A stretch of 64,000 bases of DNA from Paracoccus binzhouensis (lineage in GTDB: Bacteria; Pseudomonadota; Alphaproteobacteria; Rhodobacterales; Rhodobacteraceae): positions 148,361-212,360 of the forward strand of contig NZ_JAEHFP010000001.1 in assembly GCF_016446475.1 (NCBI RefSeq). The letters run 5' to 3'. Below the pieces are notes generated by a model. It worked only from the letters and a program-made list of their open reading frames with translations. It ran no database searches and was not told the DNA's origin. Positions 43,275-51,604 of the stretch are shown piece after piece (the first letter of the stretch is position 1; each line of letters begins with the position of its first letter). A program made the position numbers and the translations under genes.

Positions 43275-44417
43275 TTAGACGCGGCGACCGCGCACCCAAG
43301 TCTCGCGCATCACCGGGGTGTCGTCCATCATCGCGAAGCGGATCAGGTCGGCGCGCAGCCCCGGCGCGATCGACCCGCGATCCGCCAGTCCTGCCGCCTG
43401 GGCCGGATTGGCCGTCACCGTCGCCATGGCGCGCGGCAGGTCGTCCCAGATCCGCGCCAGGATCAGCGCCCCGGTCAGCAGGGCCGAGGGCACGTAATCC
43501 GAGCTGAGGATGTCCAGATGCCCGGCCCGCGCCAGGTCGGCGGCCGAGACATTGCCGGAATGGCTGCCGCCGCGGATCAGGTTCGGCGCCCCCATCATCA
43601 CCATGATGCCATGGGCGTGGCAGGCGGCCGCCGCTTCGGGTGTGGTCGGGAATTCGGCCAGCCGCACGCCATGGCCGGCCGAAACCGCGACATGTTCGGC
43701 GGTGGTGTCGTCATGGCTGGCCAGCACTGCGCCCAGCCGATGCGCGATCTCGACCGCTGCCGCCTCATGCGCATCGCCGAACCGGGCGCGCAGGGCCTTG
43801 AGCCGGGCGACGTGATCGGAGAATTCCGCGTCCGAAAGCTTGTATTTCCCCTGCACGTATTGCGCGAGCTTGGCGATGTCGCGGAACTGGCGCTGGCCCG
43901 GCGTGTGGTCCATCAGGCTGATGATGCCGACCCGGTCCTCGGGGCCGAACTCGTCCAGTTCCGCCAGCAGGGTTTCCGAGCAGACCTCGGCGCGCAGGTG
44001 GAGGAAATGGCTGATCCGCAGCACGCCGCGGGCGCGGATGGCGGCCAGTTCATGCGCCAGCTCGCGGGCATATTTGTCGTAATCCTCGTCCGGTCCTTCG
44101 TTGGGGATCGAGCCGACGCGCATGGCGTCGAAGATGGTTGTGATGCCGCAGCCCGCCAGTTCCGCGTCATGCGCCAGGATGGCGCCGGCATGCGGCCAGT
44201 TCACGCCGGGGCGCGGGCGCATGTGCCGCTCCAGGTTGTCGGTATGCAGCTCGACCATGCCGGGGGCGAGGAAGTCGCCGCCCATGTCCAGGGCGCCGGC
44301 GGGGATGGCCGCGCCCGGCAGGATCTCGGCGACGGCGCCGTCCTCGATCACCACGGCGCCGGGAGTCACGGTCTCGGGCAGGATCAGGCGGGCATTGGCA
44401 AGGATGGTTCGGGTCAT
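43275..44417 (-). CDS. phnM: PhnM: ribose 1-methylphosphonate 5-triphosphate diphosphatase
   Basis: A 380-residue amidohydrolase-family enzyme of the carbon-phosphorus lyase pathway. The metal site is in LAPGMVELHTDNLERHMRPRP, with DRVGIISLMDHTPGQRQF, GAVLASHDDTT and LDILSSDYVPSALL also diagnostic of PhnM. It removes pyrophosphate from the 5-triphosphate intermediate before C-P lyase acts. The other phn genes are not in this window, so it is separated from the canonical cluster, or a phn operon lies elsewhere. The ATG at 44417 gives the normal N-terminus. Confidence 0.93.
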   Translation of the reverse strand: MTRTILANARLILPETVTPGAVVIEDGAVAEILPGAAIPAGALDMGGDFLAPGMVELHTDNLERHMRPRPGVNWPHAGAILAHDAELAGCGITTIFDAMRVGSIPNEGPDEDYDKYARELAHELAAIRARGVLRISHFLHLRAEVCSETLLAELDEFGPEDRVGIISLMDHTPGQRQFRDIAKLAQYVQGKYKLSDAEFSDHVARLKALRARFGDAHEAAAVEIAHRLGAVLASHDDTTAEHVAVSAGHGVRLAEFPTTPEAAAACHAHGIMVMMGAPNLIRGGSHSGNVSAADLARAGHLDILSSDYVPSALLTGALILARIWDDLPRAMATVTANPAQAAGLADRGSIAPGLRADLIRFAMMDDTPVMRETWVRGRRV

Positions 44418-44469
44418 CGGGCTTTCTTCGTCATGGCCGCGCGCAAGGGATCAGGCCCGGCCGGCCGGG

Positions 44470-44852
44470 TCAAGACCCGTCCTTGGCCGCGGTCGCACGC
44501 ATGATCGTAGCCGAGGGGAAGACGAAGCGCACGGCCGAGGAATCCGGAGCCCAATGGTTCACGCGCACGCCTTCGGAACGCGAGCCGAAATCGGGGCCGG
44601 GCAGCGGCGTGCTGCGCAGGTGTCGCTGGATGCCCGGCCCGTCCAGGGTAAACTCGAACCAGCTCTCCGCCTCGCCGGACCAGAATTGCCGGCGCGAGTA
44701 ACTCATGACGCTGGCGACGTAGCGCCCGTCGGGCGCTACGTCGCGGACTCGCCGGTGCGGCTGTCGATCCAGCGCACCCAGACCGCGAAGGCCAGATACA
44801 GGGCGCCAAGCAGAGCAGCCAGCGCGGCGAGGACCAGAGACAGACGGCGCAT
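44470..44852 (-). pseudogene. Small secreted/membrane protein, broken at a perfect hairpin
   Basis: From the ATG at 44852 one frame encodes a hydrophobic anchor (LVLAALAALLGALYLAFAVW, then VRWIDSRTGES) and stops at 44736. The other frame continues with APDGRYVASVMSYSRRQFW and later SWFEFTLDGPG and WAPDSSAVRFVF, ending at 44470. They look like one protein of about 125 residues. At the junction, GCGACGTAGCGCCC (44714-44727) and GGGCGCTACGTCGC (44731-44744) form a perfect 14-bp inverted repeat with a 3-base loop. A template switch at a quasi-palindrome would create this pattern; a sequencing artefact is the alternative. I do not recognise the family. Confidence 0.55.
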
Positions 44853-44904
44853 GACTCTTACCCGATCCGGGAAGGAAACGGTTCATCAGGGGAAAACGGC
44901 GCCA

Positions 44905-45585
44905 TCAGCCGCAAAGCGCGTCCACCCAGGCAGGCACCACCTCGGTCGCGGGGCCGGTGCGATGCTCGGCGAAATCGCCTGCGACGGCCGAGGCGGCCAG
45001 GTTCAGCTCGACGGTCAGGGCGCCGGCGCGGCGGGCGTGCTGGGCAAGGCCGGCGGCCGGCCAGACCTGGCCCGAGGTGCCGACGGCGGCGAAGATCTCG
45101 GCCTGTTCGACCGCGGCCCAGATCCGGTCCATGTGATAGGGGATCTCGCCGAACCACACGATGTCGGGTCGGGTCCGGGGCTGGCCGCAGCCGGGGCAGG
45201 GGTCCAGCGCCCGCATCACCAGCGCGGCCGGCCAGCGATGCCCGCAATGCGCGCAAAGCGCGCCCAGCAGGCTGCCATGCATGTGGATCACCTCGGGCGA
45301 GCCGCCGCGCTCGTGCAGGTCGTCGACATTCTGGGTGATCAGCGTCAGCTCGTGATGTCGCGCCAGCCGCGCCAGCGCCCGATGCGCGGCATTGGGCTGG
45401 GCGCGGGCGGTATCGGCGCGGCGCATGTTGTAGAAGCGATGCACCAGCACCGGGTCGCGGCGGAAGCCCTCGGGCGTCGCCACGTCCTCGATGCGGTGCT
45501 CCTCCCACAGGCCATCGGTGGCGCGGAAGGTACGGATCCCGCTTTCGGCCGAGATCCCCGCCCCGGTCAGCACCGCGATGCGCAT
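44905..45585 (-). CDS. cobB: Sirtuin NAD-dependent deacylase
   Basis: A 226-residue Sir2 family class III protein. NAD pocket: VLTGAGISAESGIRTFR and TQNVDDLHERGG; catalytic histidine in VIHMHGSL; zinc cysteines in CAHC and CPGC; later VWFGEIPYHMD and AVGTSGQVWPAAGL. These proteins remove acetyl or succinyl groups from lysines, for example on acetyl-CoA synthetase. The ATG at 45585 starts directly at the fold. It is preceded by the small secreted protein gene with an eight-base gap. Confidence 0.93.
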   Translation of the reverse strand: MRIAVLTGAGISAESGIRTFRATDGLWEEHRIEDVATPEGFRRDPVLVHRFYNMRRADTARAQPNAAHRALARLARHHELTLITQNVDDLHERGGSPEVIHMHGSLLGALCAHCGHRWPAALVMRALDPCPGCGQPRTRPDIVWFGEIPYHMDRIWAAVEQAEIFAAVGTSGQVWPAAGLAQHARRAGALTVELNLAASAVAGDFAEHRTGPATEVVPAWVDALCG

Positions 45586-45593
45586 CGGCCGGC

Positions 45594-45899
45594 TCAGCGC
45601 GCGCAATAGGCCTCGGCCGCGGCGGCGAAGTTCTTGTAGCGCGCCCAGAAGGCGTTGTCGGCGTCGCTTTTCGACATGCGCACCTTCTGCGCCTCGTCCG
45701 CGTCGCGGAAGAAGCGCGCGGCGCGGCGCTGGTCGGCGCGTGACAGCGTCTGGTCGGCGACCTGCTGGATGCAGCCGCAGACCTGACCGTTGCGCGCGCC
45801 GCGATCCGAGCGCACGCAGGCGGAATCGATCGGCCCTGCCACGGCAAGCGGCGTGGTCAGGACCACCGCGGCCGCGGCGATCATCAGGCGGTTCATCAT
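45594..45899 (-). CDS. Small Rhodobacterales periplasmic protein (hypothetical)
   Basis: A 101-residue protein with a signal peptide (LMIAAAAVVLTTPLAVA|GP). The mature part has GQVCGCIQQVADQTLS, then DQRRAARFFRD and VRMSKSDADNAFWARY. I recall this arrangement from many Rhodobacterales genomes, sometimes labelled arginine transporter without evidence; the function is unknown. Three cysteines (two in VCGC) could form disulfides. Two ATGs (45899, 45896) are possible after CGAGGAGACAG. Eight bases separate it from cobB, so the two may be co-transcribed. Confidence 0.8.
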   Translation of the reverse strand: MMNRLMIAAAAVVLTTPLAVAGPIDSACVRSDRGARNGQVCGCIQQVADQTLSRADQRRAARFFRDADEAQKVRMSKSDADNAFWARYKNFAAAAEAYCAR

Positions 45900-46080
45900 C
45901 TCTGTCTCCTCGCTCGTGGCGCGGCAACGGGGTCGGACACCCTCTTTCGGCCGCGCATCTTGTCCGGCGAAGCTTAGCAGAAGCCGCCTCTCGGCTCAAT
46001 CGCGCGGCCGTGACCACGGATGGCGGGTCGGGCCGCGCCGATACCCAAGATATGCGGGCCGGGCTGCGCCCGGCGCCGGC

Positions 46081-46266
46081 TCAGGCCGGCTCCGGCGTAT
46101 AGCCGGCCTCGCGAATCACCGCTGCCGCGCGGGCGGGGTCCAGCCCCTCGACCGTGACGCTGCGCGCCGCCAGGTCGGCTGCTGCCCGGCCGCCCGCCTC
46201 GGCCACCGCCTTCTCGATGGCCGCCGTGCAATGGCCGCAGCTCATGTCCTCGACGCGGAACTTCAT
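46081..46266 (-). CDS. CopZ-like heavy-metal-associated chaperone
   Basis: A 61-residue HMA-domain protein with the metal site MSCGHC at residues 8-13. It resembles CopZ-type Cu(I) chaperones that hand copper to P-type ATPases. AAAAGGA stands upstream of the ATG. No CopA-type ATPase lies in the window, so it is an isolated chaperone; the SCO/PCuAC genes are about 29 kb away. It is divergent from the EamA exporter gene. Confidence 0.9.
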   Translation of the reverse strand: MKFRVEDMSCGHCTAAIEKAVAEAGGRAAADLAARSVTVEGLDPARAAAVIREAGYTPEPA

Positions 46267-46382
46267 CGGTGCATCCTTTTCCCGCTGCTTCCCCGGTTCC
46301 GGGCCTTCCGCCCGTCCGGGAACCGGCCTATGATCGCGGTCCGGCGCCGCGGGCGCAACTCCCCCTCACGAGGCTGCGACCG

Positions 46383-47288
46383 ATGGTCACCGAAAACTTC
46401 CGTGGCGCGATCCTGATGGTCGTCTCGATGGTGCTGTTCGCCTTCGAGGACATGTTCATCAAGCTGCTTGCGGCCGAGCTGCCCTATGCGCAGGTGCTGG
46501 GCCTGATCGGGCTTCTGGGTTTCCTGGCCTTCGGCGCCATGCTGAAGCTCAAGGGCGGGCGGCTGTTCACCCGCGACCTCACCCGGCCCATCGTGCTGTT
46601 CCGCGGGTTGATGGAGGCGGTGGGCTCGATCGGCATCGTCGTGGCGCTGGCGCTGACGGAACTTTCCTCGACCTCGGCGATCATGCAGGCGCTGCCCCTG
46701 GCCATCGTGCTGGGCGCGGCGCTGTTTCTGGGCGAGCCGGTCGGCTGGCGGCGCTGGAGCGCGATCATCGCGGGCTTCCTCGGCGTGCTGCTGGTGATCC
46801 GGCCGGGGCTGGCGGGGTTCCAGCCGGTCTCGCTGATGGCGCTGCTGGCGGTGCTGGGCCTGGCGGCGCGCGACATCGCCACCCGCCGCGTGCCGGCGCA
46901 TATCCATTCCGACCAGCTGGCCGCCTCGGCCTTCTTCGCCATCCTGATCGCCTCGGTGCTGATGGGGCTGGTGCTCGGGCAGGATTTCGTCATGCCGAGC
47001 CCGCGGCAATGGCTGCTGTTCCTGGCCTGCATCACCGTCGGCGTCGGCGGCTATGCGCTGCTGGTGACCGCCACCCGGCTGGGCGAGGCCTCGGCGCTCG
47101 CGCCCTATCGCTATGCGCGGCTGGTCTTCGCCCTGATCCTCGCCTTCCTGGTCTTCGGCGAGCGTCCGGACGCGCCGACGCTGACCGGCGCCGCGATCAT
47201 CGTCGCCTCGGGCTGCTACACCATGTGGCGCGAGGCGGCGCTGCGCCGCCGCCGGCTGCGCGGGGCCGGTTTCACCACCATCTCCTGA
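46383..47288 (+). CDS. EamA/DMT-family transporter
   Basis: A 301-residue membrane protein with ten hydrophobic segments and two EamA repeats; [21 protein letters not shown] at about residue 116 and the second-half equivalent [20 protein letters not shown] mark them. The ATG at 46383 begins [16 protein letters not shown], the normal DMT start; earlier in-frame sequence is not membrane-like. Substrates of such exporters range from amino acids to metabolites and cannot be told here. It precedes lepA by 53 bases on the same strand. Confidence 0.85.
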   Translation: MVTENFRGAILMVVSMVLFAFEDMFIKLLAAELPYAQVLGLIGLLGFLAFGAMLKLKGGRLFTRDLTRPIVLFRGLMEAVGSIGIVVALALTELSSTSAIMQALPLAIVLGAALFLGEPVGWRRWSAIIAGFLGVLLVIRPGLAGFQPVSLMALLAVLGLAARDIATRRVPAHIHSDQLAASAFFAILIASVLMGLVLGQDFVMPSPRQWLLFLACITVGVGGYALLVTATRLGEASALAPYRYARLVFALILAFLVFGERPDAPTLTGAAIIVASGCYTMWREAALRRRRLRGAGFTTIS

Positions 47289-47341
47289 ACCGGCTCTCGA
47301 ACCCCCTTTCCGCAACGCCAAAGCCCTTGTATAGCCCGGCC

Positions 47342-49141
47342 ATGACCGACCTTGACCTCATCCGCAATTTCTCGATCGTGGCCCATATCGACCACGGCAA
47401 ATCCACCCTGGCCGACCGGCTGATCCAGCTGACGGGCACGGTCGCCGAACGCGACATGAAGGCCCAGTTGCTCGACAGCATGGATATCGAGCGCGAGCGG
47501 GGCATCACCATCAAGGCCAACACCGTGCGCATCGAATACCCGGCGAAGGACGGGCGCAGCTATGTGCTGAACCTGATCGACACCCCCGGCCATGTCGACT
47601 TCGCCTATGAGGTCAGCCGGTCGATGCGGGCGGTCGAGGGCAGCCTGCTGGTCGTGGACGCGACGCAGGGGGTCGAGGCGCAGACGCTGGCCAATGTTTA
47701 CCAGGCCATCGACGCCGGGCACGAGATCGTGCCGGTGCTGAACAAGATCGACCTGCCCGCCGCCGAGCCCGACCGCGTCAAGGAACAGATCGAGGACGTG
47801 ATCGGCATCGACGCCCAGGACGCCATCGAGATCTCGGCCAAGACCGGGCTCGGCATCCCCGACGTGCTGGAGGCCATCGTCACCCGCCTGCCGGCCCCCA
47901 AGGGCGACCGCGATGCGCCGCTCAAGGCGATGCTGGTCGATTCGTGGTACGACCCCTATCTGGGCGTCGTGGTGATGATCCGCGTCATGGACGGGGTGAT
48001 CCGCAAGGGCGACCGCATCCGCATGATGCAGACCAATGCCGTCTACGGGATCGACAAGCTCGCCGTGCTGCGCCCGCAGATGCAGGACATCGCCGAGCTG
48101 GGCCCGGGCGAGATCGGCGTCCTGACCGCCTCCATCAAGCAGGTCCGCGACACCCGCGTCGGCGACACCATCACGCATGAGCGCAAGGGCACCGACACGC
48201 CGCTGCCGGGCTTCAAGCCCGCCCAGCCGGTGGTGTTCTGCGGCCTCTTCCCGGTCGATGCCAACGACTTCGAGGCCCTGCGCGACGCCATCGAGAAGCT
48301 GGCGCTGAACGACGCGAGCTTCAGCTACGAGATGGAGACCTCGGCCGCGCTTGGCTTCGGCTTCCGCTGCGGCTTCCTGGGCCTGCTGCACCTGGAGGTG
48401 ATCCGCGACCGGCTGGAGCGCGAATACGACCTCGACCTGATCACTACCGCGCCTTCCGTGGTGTTCCGGCTGCACATGCGCGACGGCGAGATGCGCGAGC
48501 TGCACAATCCCGCCGACATGCCCGACCTGACCTATGTCGACCATATCGAGGAGCCGCGCATCAAGGCCACGATCATGGTGCCGGACGAATACCTGGGCGA
48601 CGTGCTGAAGCTGTGCCAGGACCGCCGCGGCATCCAGATGGACCTGACCTATGCCGGCAACCGCGCCATGGTGGTTTACGACCTGCCGCTGGCCGAGGTG
48701 GTCTTCGACTTCTACGACCGGCTGAAATCCGTGACCAAGGGCTATGCCAGCTTCGATTACCAGATCAGCGAATATCGCGAGGATCATCTGGTCAAGATGT
48801 CGATCCTGGTGAACGACGAGCCGGTTGATGCGCTGTCGATCATGGTGCATCGCGACCGCGCTGAATCGCGCGGCCGGGCGATGGTGGAGAAGCTCAAGGA
48901 ACTGATCCCGCGCCACATGTTCAAGATTCCGATCCAGGCCGCCATCGGCAGCCGCGTCATCGCGCGCGAGACGCTGTCGGCGATGCGCAAGGACGTGACC
49001 GCGAAATGCTACGGCGGCGACGCGACGCGCAAGAAGAAGCTGCTGGAGAAGCAGAAGGCCGGCAAGAAGAAGATGCGCCAGTTCGGCAAGGTCGAGATCC
49101 CGCAGACGGCGTTCATCCAGGCGTTGAAGATGGACAGCTGA
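47342..49141 (+). CDS. lepA: Elongation factor 4 (LepA)
   Basis: A 599-residue translational GTPase. G motifs: AHIDHGKST (G1), RGITIKANT (G2), DTPGHVDF (G3), NKIDLP (G4), SAKTGLG (G5). Domain IV and the LepA-specific C-terminal domain end with [20 protein letters not shown], exactly as in the family. It can act on stalled or mis-translocated ribosomes and is widely conserved. The ATG at 47342 is the standard N-terminus. A compact hairpin follows the stop. Confidence 0.97.
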   Translation: MTDLDLIRNFSIVAHIDHGKSTLADRLIQLTGTVAERDMKAQLLDSMDIERERGITIKANTVRIEYPAKDGRSYVLNLIDTPGHVDFAYEVSRSMRAVEGSLLVVDATQGVEAQTLANVYQAIDAGHEIVPVLNKIDLPAAEPDRVKEQIEDVIGIDAQDAIEISAKTGLGIPDVLEAIVTRLPAPKGDRDAPLKAMLVDSWYDPYLGVVVMIRVMDGVIRKGDRIRMMQTNAVYGIDKLAVLRPQMQDIAELGPGEIGVLTASIKQVRDTRVGDTITHERKGTDTPLPGFKPAQPVVFCGLFPVDANDFEALRDAIEKLALNDASFSYEMETSAALGFGFRCGFLGLLHLEVIRDRLEREYDLDLITTAPSVVFRLHMRDGEMRELHNPADMPDLTYVDHIEEPRIKATIMVPDEYLGDVLKLCQDRRGIQMDLTYAGNRAMVVYDLPLAEVVFDFYDRLKSVTKGYASFDYQISEYREDHLVKMSILVNDEPVDALSIMVHRDRAESRGRAMVEKLKELIPRHMFKIPIQAAIGSRVIARETLSAMRKDVTAKCYGGDATRKKKLLEKQKAGKKKMRQFGKVEIPQTAFIQALKMDS

Positions 49142-49147
49142 AGGGCG

Positions 49148-49166
49148 CGGCGGGGCAATCCCGCCG
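49148..49166 (+). terminator. Hairpin after lepA
   Basis: CGGCGGG (49148-49154) and CCCGCCG (49160-49166) pair perfectly around GCAAT, six bases after the lepA stop. No T-run is present. The remaining 200 bases to the next gene hold nothing I can support. Confidence 0.5.
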
Positions 49167-49372
49167 AGGGCTCGGGCCGGGCTGATCCGCGTCCTGCCGG
49201 TCCGGCGAGCTTCGGCGGCGCCGTGCCCCCGGGCGCCCGCCAGCAACCGGCCGCCGCGGAGCAGCAGCGCGGCGATGAGCAAGAGGACGGCCTGAAGGCC
49301 CAGCGGGCAGGAAAGGTGCTGCATGGCCCCATCCTGCACCGGGCGGGTAAAATCCGGGTTAACGGCCGCGCC

Positions 49373-49567
49373 TCAATAGGGCTGCGGCGTCACCGTCGGC
49401 GGTGCATAGGTCGTGGGCGCCTGTCCCATCTGCGCCTGGCTGTTCGTCGCCTGGTCGGTCAGCAGCGCGCCCGCCGTCTGCATGTCGCGTCCAGCGCCCT
49501 GCAGGGTCTCGCAGCCTGCCACCGCCATGCCCGCCATCAGCACCCCGATCGTCAGAATTCGGCGCAT
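49373..49567 (-). CDS. Entericidin-like small lipoprotein (first copy)
   Basis: A 64-residue lipoprotein precursor: signal MRRILTIGVLMAGMAVAG then C19, the lipidated cysteine, followed by ETLQGAGRDMQTAG. The (C)xTxxGxGxDxxxxG block is the entericidin EcnA/EcnB signature; in enterobacteria these are a toxin/antidote pair. The mature tail is Pro/Gln rich (TYAPPTVTPQPY), longer than the classic form. GAAAGGAAC precedes the ATG. A paralogue lies 600 bases away on the same strand. Confidence 0.8.
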   Translation of the reverse strand: MRRILTIGVLMAGMAVAGCETLQGAGRDMQTAGALLTDQATNSQAQMGQAPTTYAPPTVTPQPY

Positions 49568-49721
49568 GCCCGTTCCTTTCTTTTCTGCTCGTTTTATCCG
49601 CCGAGCCTAGACCAGCCGCAAAACCGCTCAAACCGGCGCAAGATGCCCGGGTGGCGGCGTCGGCAAGGAATCTCTCGGGCCGGGCGACGCTTCCGGCGGA
49701 TCCTGGCCGATTCGGGGGAAC

Positions 49722-49761
49722 GGTGCACGAACGGTGTACGCCCGGTGCACCGGCTCTGCAC
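49722..49761 (+). repeat. Four heptamers at 11-bp spacing
   Basis: GGTGCAC (49722), GGTGTAC (49733), GGTGCAC (49744) and TCTGCAC (49755) recur on an exact 11-base step, one helical turn. This is the arrangement used by OmpR/PhoB-type response regulators but the heptamer does not match the PHO consensus. It lies between the divergent entericidin-like and dksA-like genes, upstream of an FNR box. The cognate regulator is unknown. Confidence 0.6.
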
Positions 49762-49793
49762 GCCCGGCGCGGCCCGGAAAAACTGCCGCCACC

Positions 49794-49835
49794 TTGATGC
49801 AGGTCAAGGGCGGGCGCTTCGGGCGCGGTTAGGAT
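49794..49835 (+). promoter_or_regulatory. FNR-like box and -10 of the dksA-like gene
   Basis: TTGATGCAGGTCAA (49794-49807) differs by one base from TTGAT-N4-ATCAA. A TAGGAT hexamer (49830-49835) would place the start near 49842, 41.5 bases from the box centre, so this is a class II FNR-type promoter. The dksA-like ATG is 18 bases beyond. The 11-bp repeats lie just upstream. Confidence 0.65.
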
Positions 49836-49859
49836 CAAGCCGGTTTGACGGAGGACTCC

Positions 49860-50180
49860 ATGGATCTTCACGCCCGCAAGGCCAGCCTTGCCACCCGCCG
49901 CGAGGCCATTCTGGCCGATCTGGCGCGCATCCGCGACGAGCTGGACGATCCCCTGCCGCAGGACTGGGCCGATGCCGCCATCGAGCAGGAGGATGACGAG
50001 GTTCTTCAGGCACTTGGCAATGCCGAACAGGCCGAACTGAAACGCATCGAGGCGGCGCTGCACCGCATCGAGACCGGCGATTACGGTCATTGCGCCCTCT
50101 GCGGCGAGGAGATCGCCGCGCCGCGCCTCGACCTGATTCCCGACACGCCCTTCTGCGCGCAATGCGCACCTCGCGGCTGA
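49860..50180 (+). CDS. DksA/TraR C4 zinc-finger protein
   Basis: A 106-residue protein with an N-terminal coiled coil (about residues 1-70, Asp-rich tip DELDDPLPQDWAD) and a zinc finger at C78, C81, C99 and C102 (HCALCGEE, then FCAQC). It is shorter than DksA (about 150) and resembles the short DksA/TraR proteins that bind the RNA polymerase secondary channel and tune transcription. The ATG at 49860 follows GGAGG at 49850; an earlier in-frame ATG has no site. The FNR-type box upstream suggests anaerobic or nitrosative control. It converges on the second entericidin-like gene. Confidence 0.88.
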   Translation: MDLHARKASLATRREAILADLARIRDELDDPLPQDWADAAIEQEDDEVLQALGNAEQAELKRIEAALHRIETGDYGHCALCGEEIAAPRLDLIPDTPFCAQCAPRG

Positions 50181-50184
50181 AGGA

Positions 50185-50328
50185 CTACAGGCCCGCCTGC
50201 GCCTCCTGGCTTTCCCGCGCGATCACCTGCCCGGCGCTCTGGATGTCGCGCCCTGCGCCCTGCACCGTCTGGCAAGCTGCCAGCGCCAGCAGCGCGATCA
50301 GCGGGGCGGCTCGAAGAATGTGACGCAT
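50185..50328 (-). CDS. Entericidin-like small lipoprotein (second copy)
   Basis: A 47-residue lipoprotein: MRHILRAAPLIALLALAAC with C19 lipidated, then QTVQGAGRDIQSAG. The core matches the first copy (QGAGRD-M/I-Q-T/S-AG), indicating duplication. AGGAGATTGAAT before the ATG at 50328 supports this start rather than a longer in-frame reading. The stop is four bases from the dksA-like stop. Whether the pair form a toxin/antidote is untested. Confidence 0.8.
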   Translation of the reverse strand: MRHILRAAPLIALLALAACQTVQGAGRDIQSAGQVIARESQEAQAGL

Positions 50329-50432
50329 ATTCAATCTCCTGCACGGAAGGGCCTGCGGTTCAACGCCGGCGCGGGCGGGGGGTTCCACCGCATCTTAGCA
50401 CTTCCTTAACCAGTCGCGGGCTAGGCTTGGGC

Positions 50433-50741
50433 ATGCGTGTGATTCTGCTTCTCGTTTTCCTGCTTTCGGCCTGCGCCTCGCCGGCGCCGCAATTCCTCGG
50501 CGCGACGCGCCATGACATCACCCTGGACGGCATCCGCTTTGCCGTGTTCCAGAAACCCGACGAGGCCGAGGTGATCCGCCTCGGCTATCTGACCCGGCGC
50601 GAACGCGCGGCGGTGCCCGAACTGATGGTGATCGCGGCCGAACGCACCACCGGCTGCCGGGTGATCCCCAACAGCCTGCGCAGCCGCATCCCCGGCGATA
50701 CCGGCGAGGCGCGGCTGTCGTTGCGCTGTCCGCCGGGATGA
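50433..50741 (+). CDS. Small lipoprotein, hypothetical
   Basis: A 102-residue protein with a lipoprotein signal (MRVILLLVFLLSAC, lipobox LSAC, C14). The mature part contains ATRHDITLDGIRFAVFQK and ERTTGCRVIPNSLRSRI, with a second cysteine late (LRCPPG). No family is recognised, though the HDIxLDGxRFAVF pattern is reminiscent of small outer-membrane lipoproteins common in Rhodobacterales. Start chosen at the ATG of the signal peptide. It ends 13 bases before the convergent hydrolase. Confidence 0.75.
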   Translation: MRVILLLVFLLSACASPAPQFLGATRHDITLDGIRFAVFQKPDEAEVIRLGYLTRRERAAVPELMVIAAERTTGCRVIPNSLRSRIPGDTGEARLSLRCPPG

Positions 50742-50754
50742 GGCGGCTGCGGTC

Positions 50755-51522
50755 CTAGCCCAGGAAGCCCGCGACGGCCTCGGCCACCTCGGCGGGCCGG
50801 TCGGCATGCAGCCAGTGGCCGGCACCGGGAATCACCCGGATCTCGGCCTGCGGGAAATGCGCCCGGATCGCCTCGCGCTGCGGGGCCTGGCAGTAATCCG
50901 AGGTCTCGCCGGCCAGGAACAGCGCCGGGCCGGCGAAGGTGCCCCGGGGCGCTTCGGGCCAGCCGACCAGCAGCGGCATTTGCGCGCGCAGCGCCGCCAG
51001 GTTGAACCTCCAGCGCGGTGGGTCGGCCTTCAGGTCCAGAGATTGCAGCAGGAAGGCCCGGACGCCGGGATCGGCGACATGCTCGGCCAGCCGGGCATCG
51101 GCCTCGGAGCGCAGGCGCAGCCCGGTCAGGTCGGTCGCCTCCATGGCGTCGATATGGCCTGCCTGGCTGTGGCCATAGGCGAAGGGGGCGATGTCCATGA
51201 CCACCAGCCGCCGCACCAGCTCGGGCCGGGTCAGGGCCAGCATCATCGCCGCCTTGCCGCCCATGGAATGGCCCAGCACATCCGCTTGGCCCCCCTGGTT
51301 CTCGATCACCTCGGCCAGGTCGCCGGCCAGCGCCGGATAGCTGTGATCGGCATCGTGAAAACTGTCGCCATGGTTGCGCATGTCGACCGAGATCACCCGC
51401 CGCGTCTCGGCCAGCCGGCGGGCAAGCCCGCCGAGATTGCGTCCCGACCCGAACAGCCCATGCGCCAGCAGCACCGGCGGCCGATCCGAATCCATTCCTG
51501 TCACGGTCATGTTCAGCATCAT
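50755..51522 (-). CDS. Alpha/beta-hydrolase (YbfF-like esterase)
   Basis: A 255-residue hydrolase. Oxyanion region VLLAHGLFGSGRNLGGLARRL, nucleophile elbow LGHSMGGKAAM, and the C-terminal catalytic histidine in GAGHWLHADRP. The DMRNHGDSFHDADHSYPALA block is characteristic of YbfF-type esterases acting on short acyl or acyl-CoA esters. The physiological substrate is unknown. Three N-terminal ATGs exist; the first is given. It is flanked by unrelated small genes. Confidence 0.88.
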   Translation of the reverse strand: MMLNMTVTGMDSDRPPVLLAHGLFGSGRNLGGLARRLAETRRVISVDMRNHGDSFHDADHSYPALAGDLAEVIENQGGQADVLGHSMGGKAAMMLALTRPELVRRLVVMDIAPFAYGHSQAGHIDAMEATDLTGLRLRSEADARLAEHVADPGVRAFLLQSLDLKADPPRWRFNLAALRAQMPLLVGWPEAPRGTFAGPALFLAGETSDYCQAPQREAIRAHFPQAEIRVIPGAGHWLHADRPAEVAEAVAGFLG

Positions 51523-51604
51523 GCTGCGCAGCCTAGCGGCACTGGCGAAGCGGCGCCAGAGGCGCTAGCCTCGGCGAAAACCGCATGAGGGACGGAACGG
51601 GGCG

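Noticed and set aside
49142..49339. Small minus-strand membrane-like frame after lepA
   Set aside because: It has a hydrophobic stretch but no ribosome site or homology and continues antisense into lepA.
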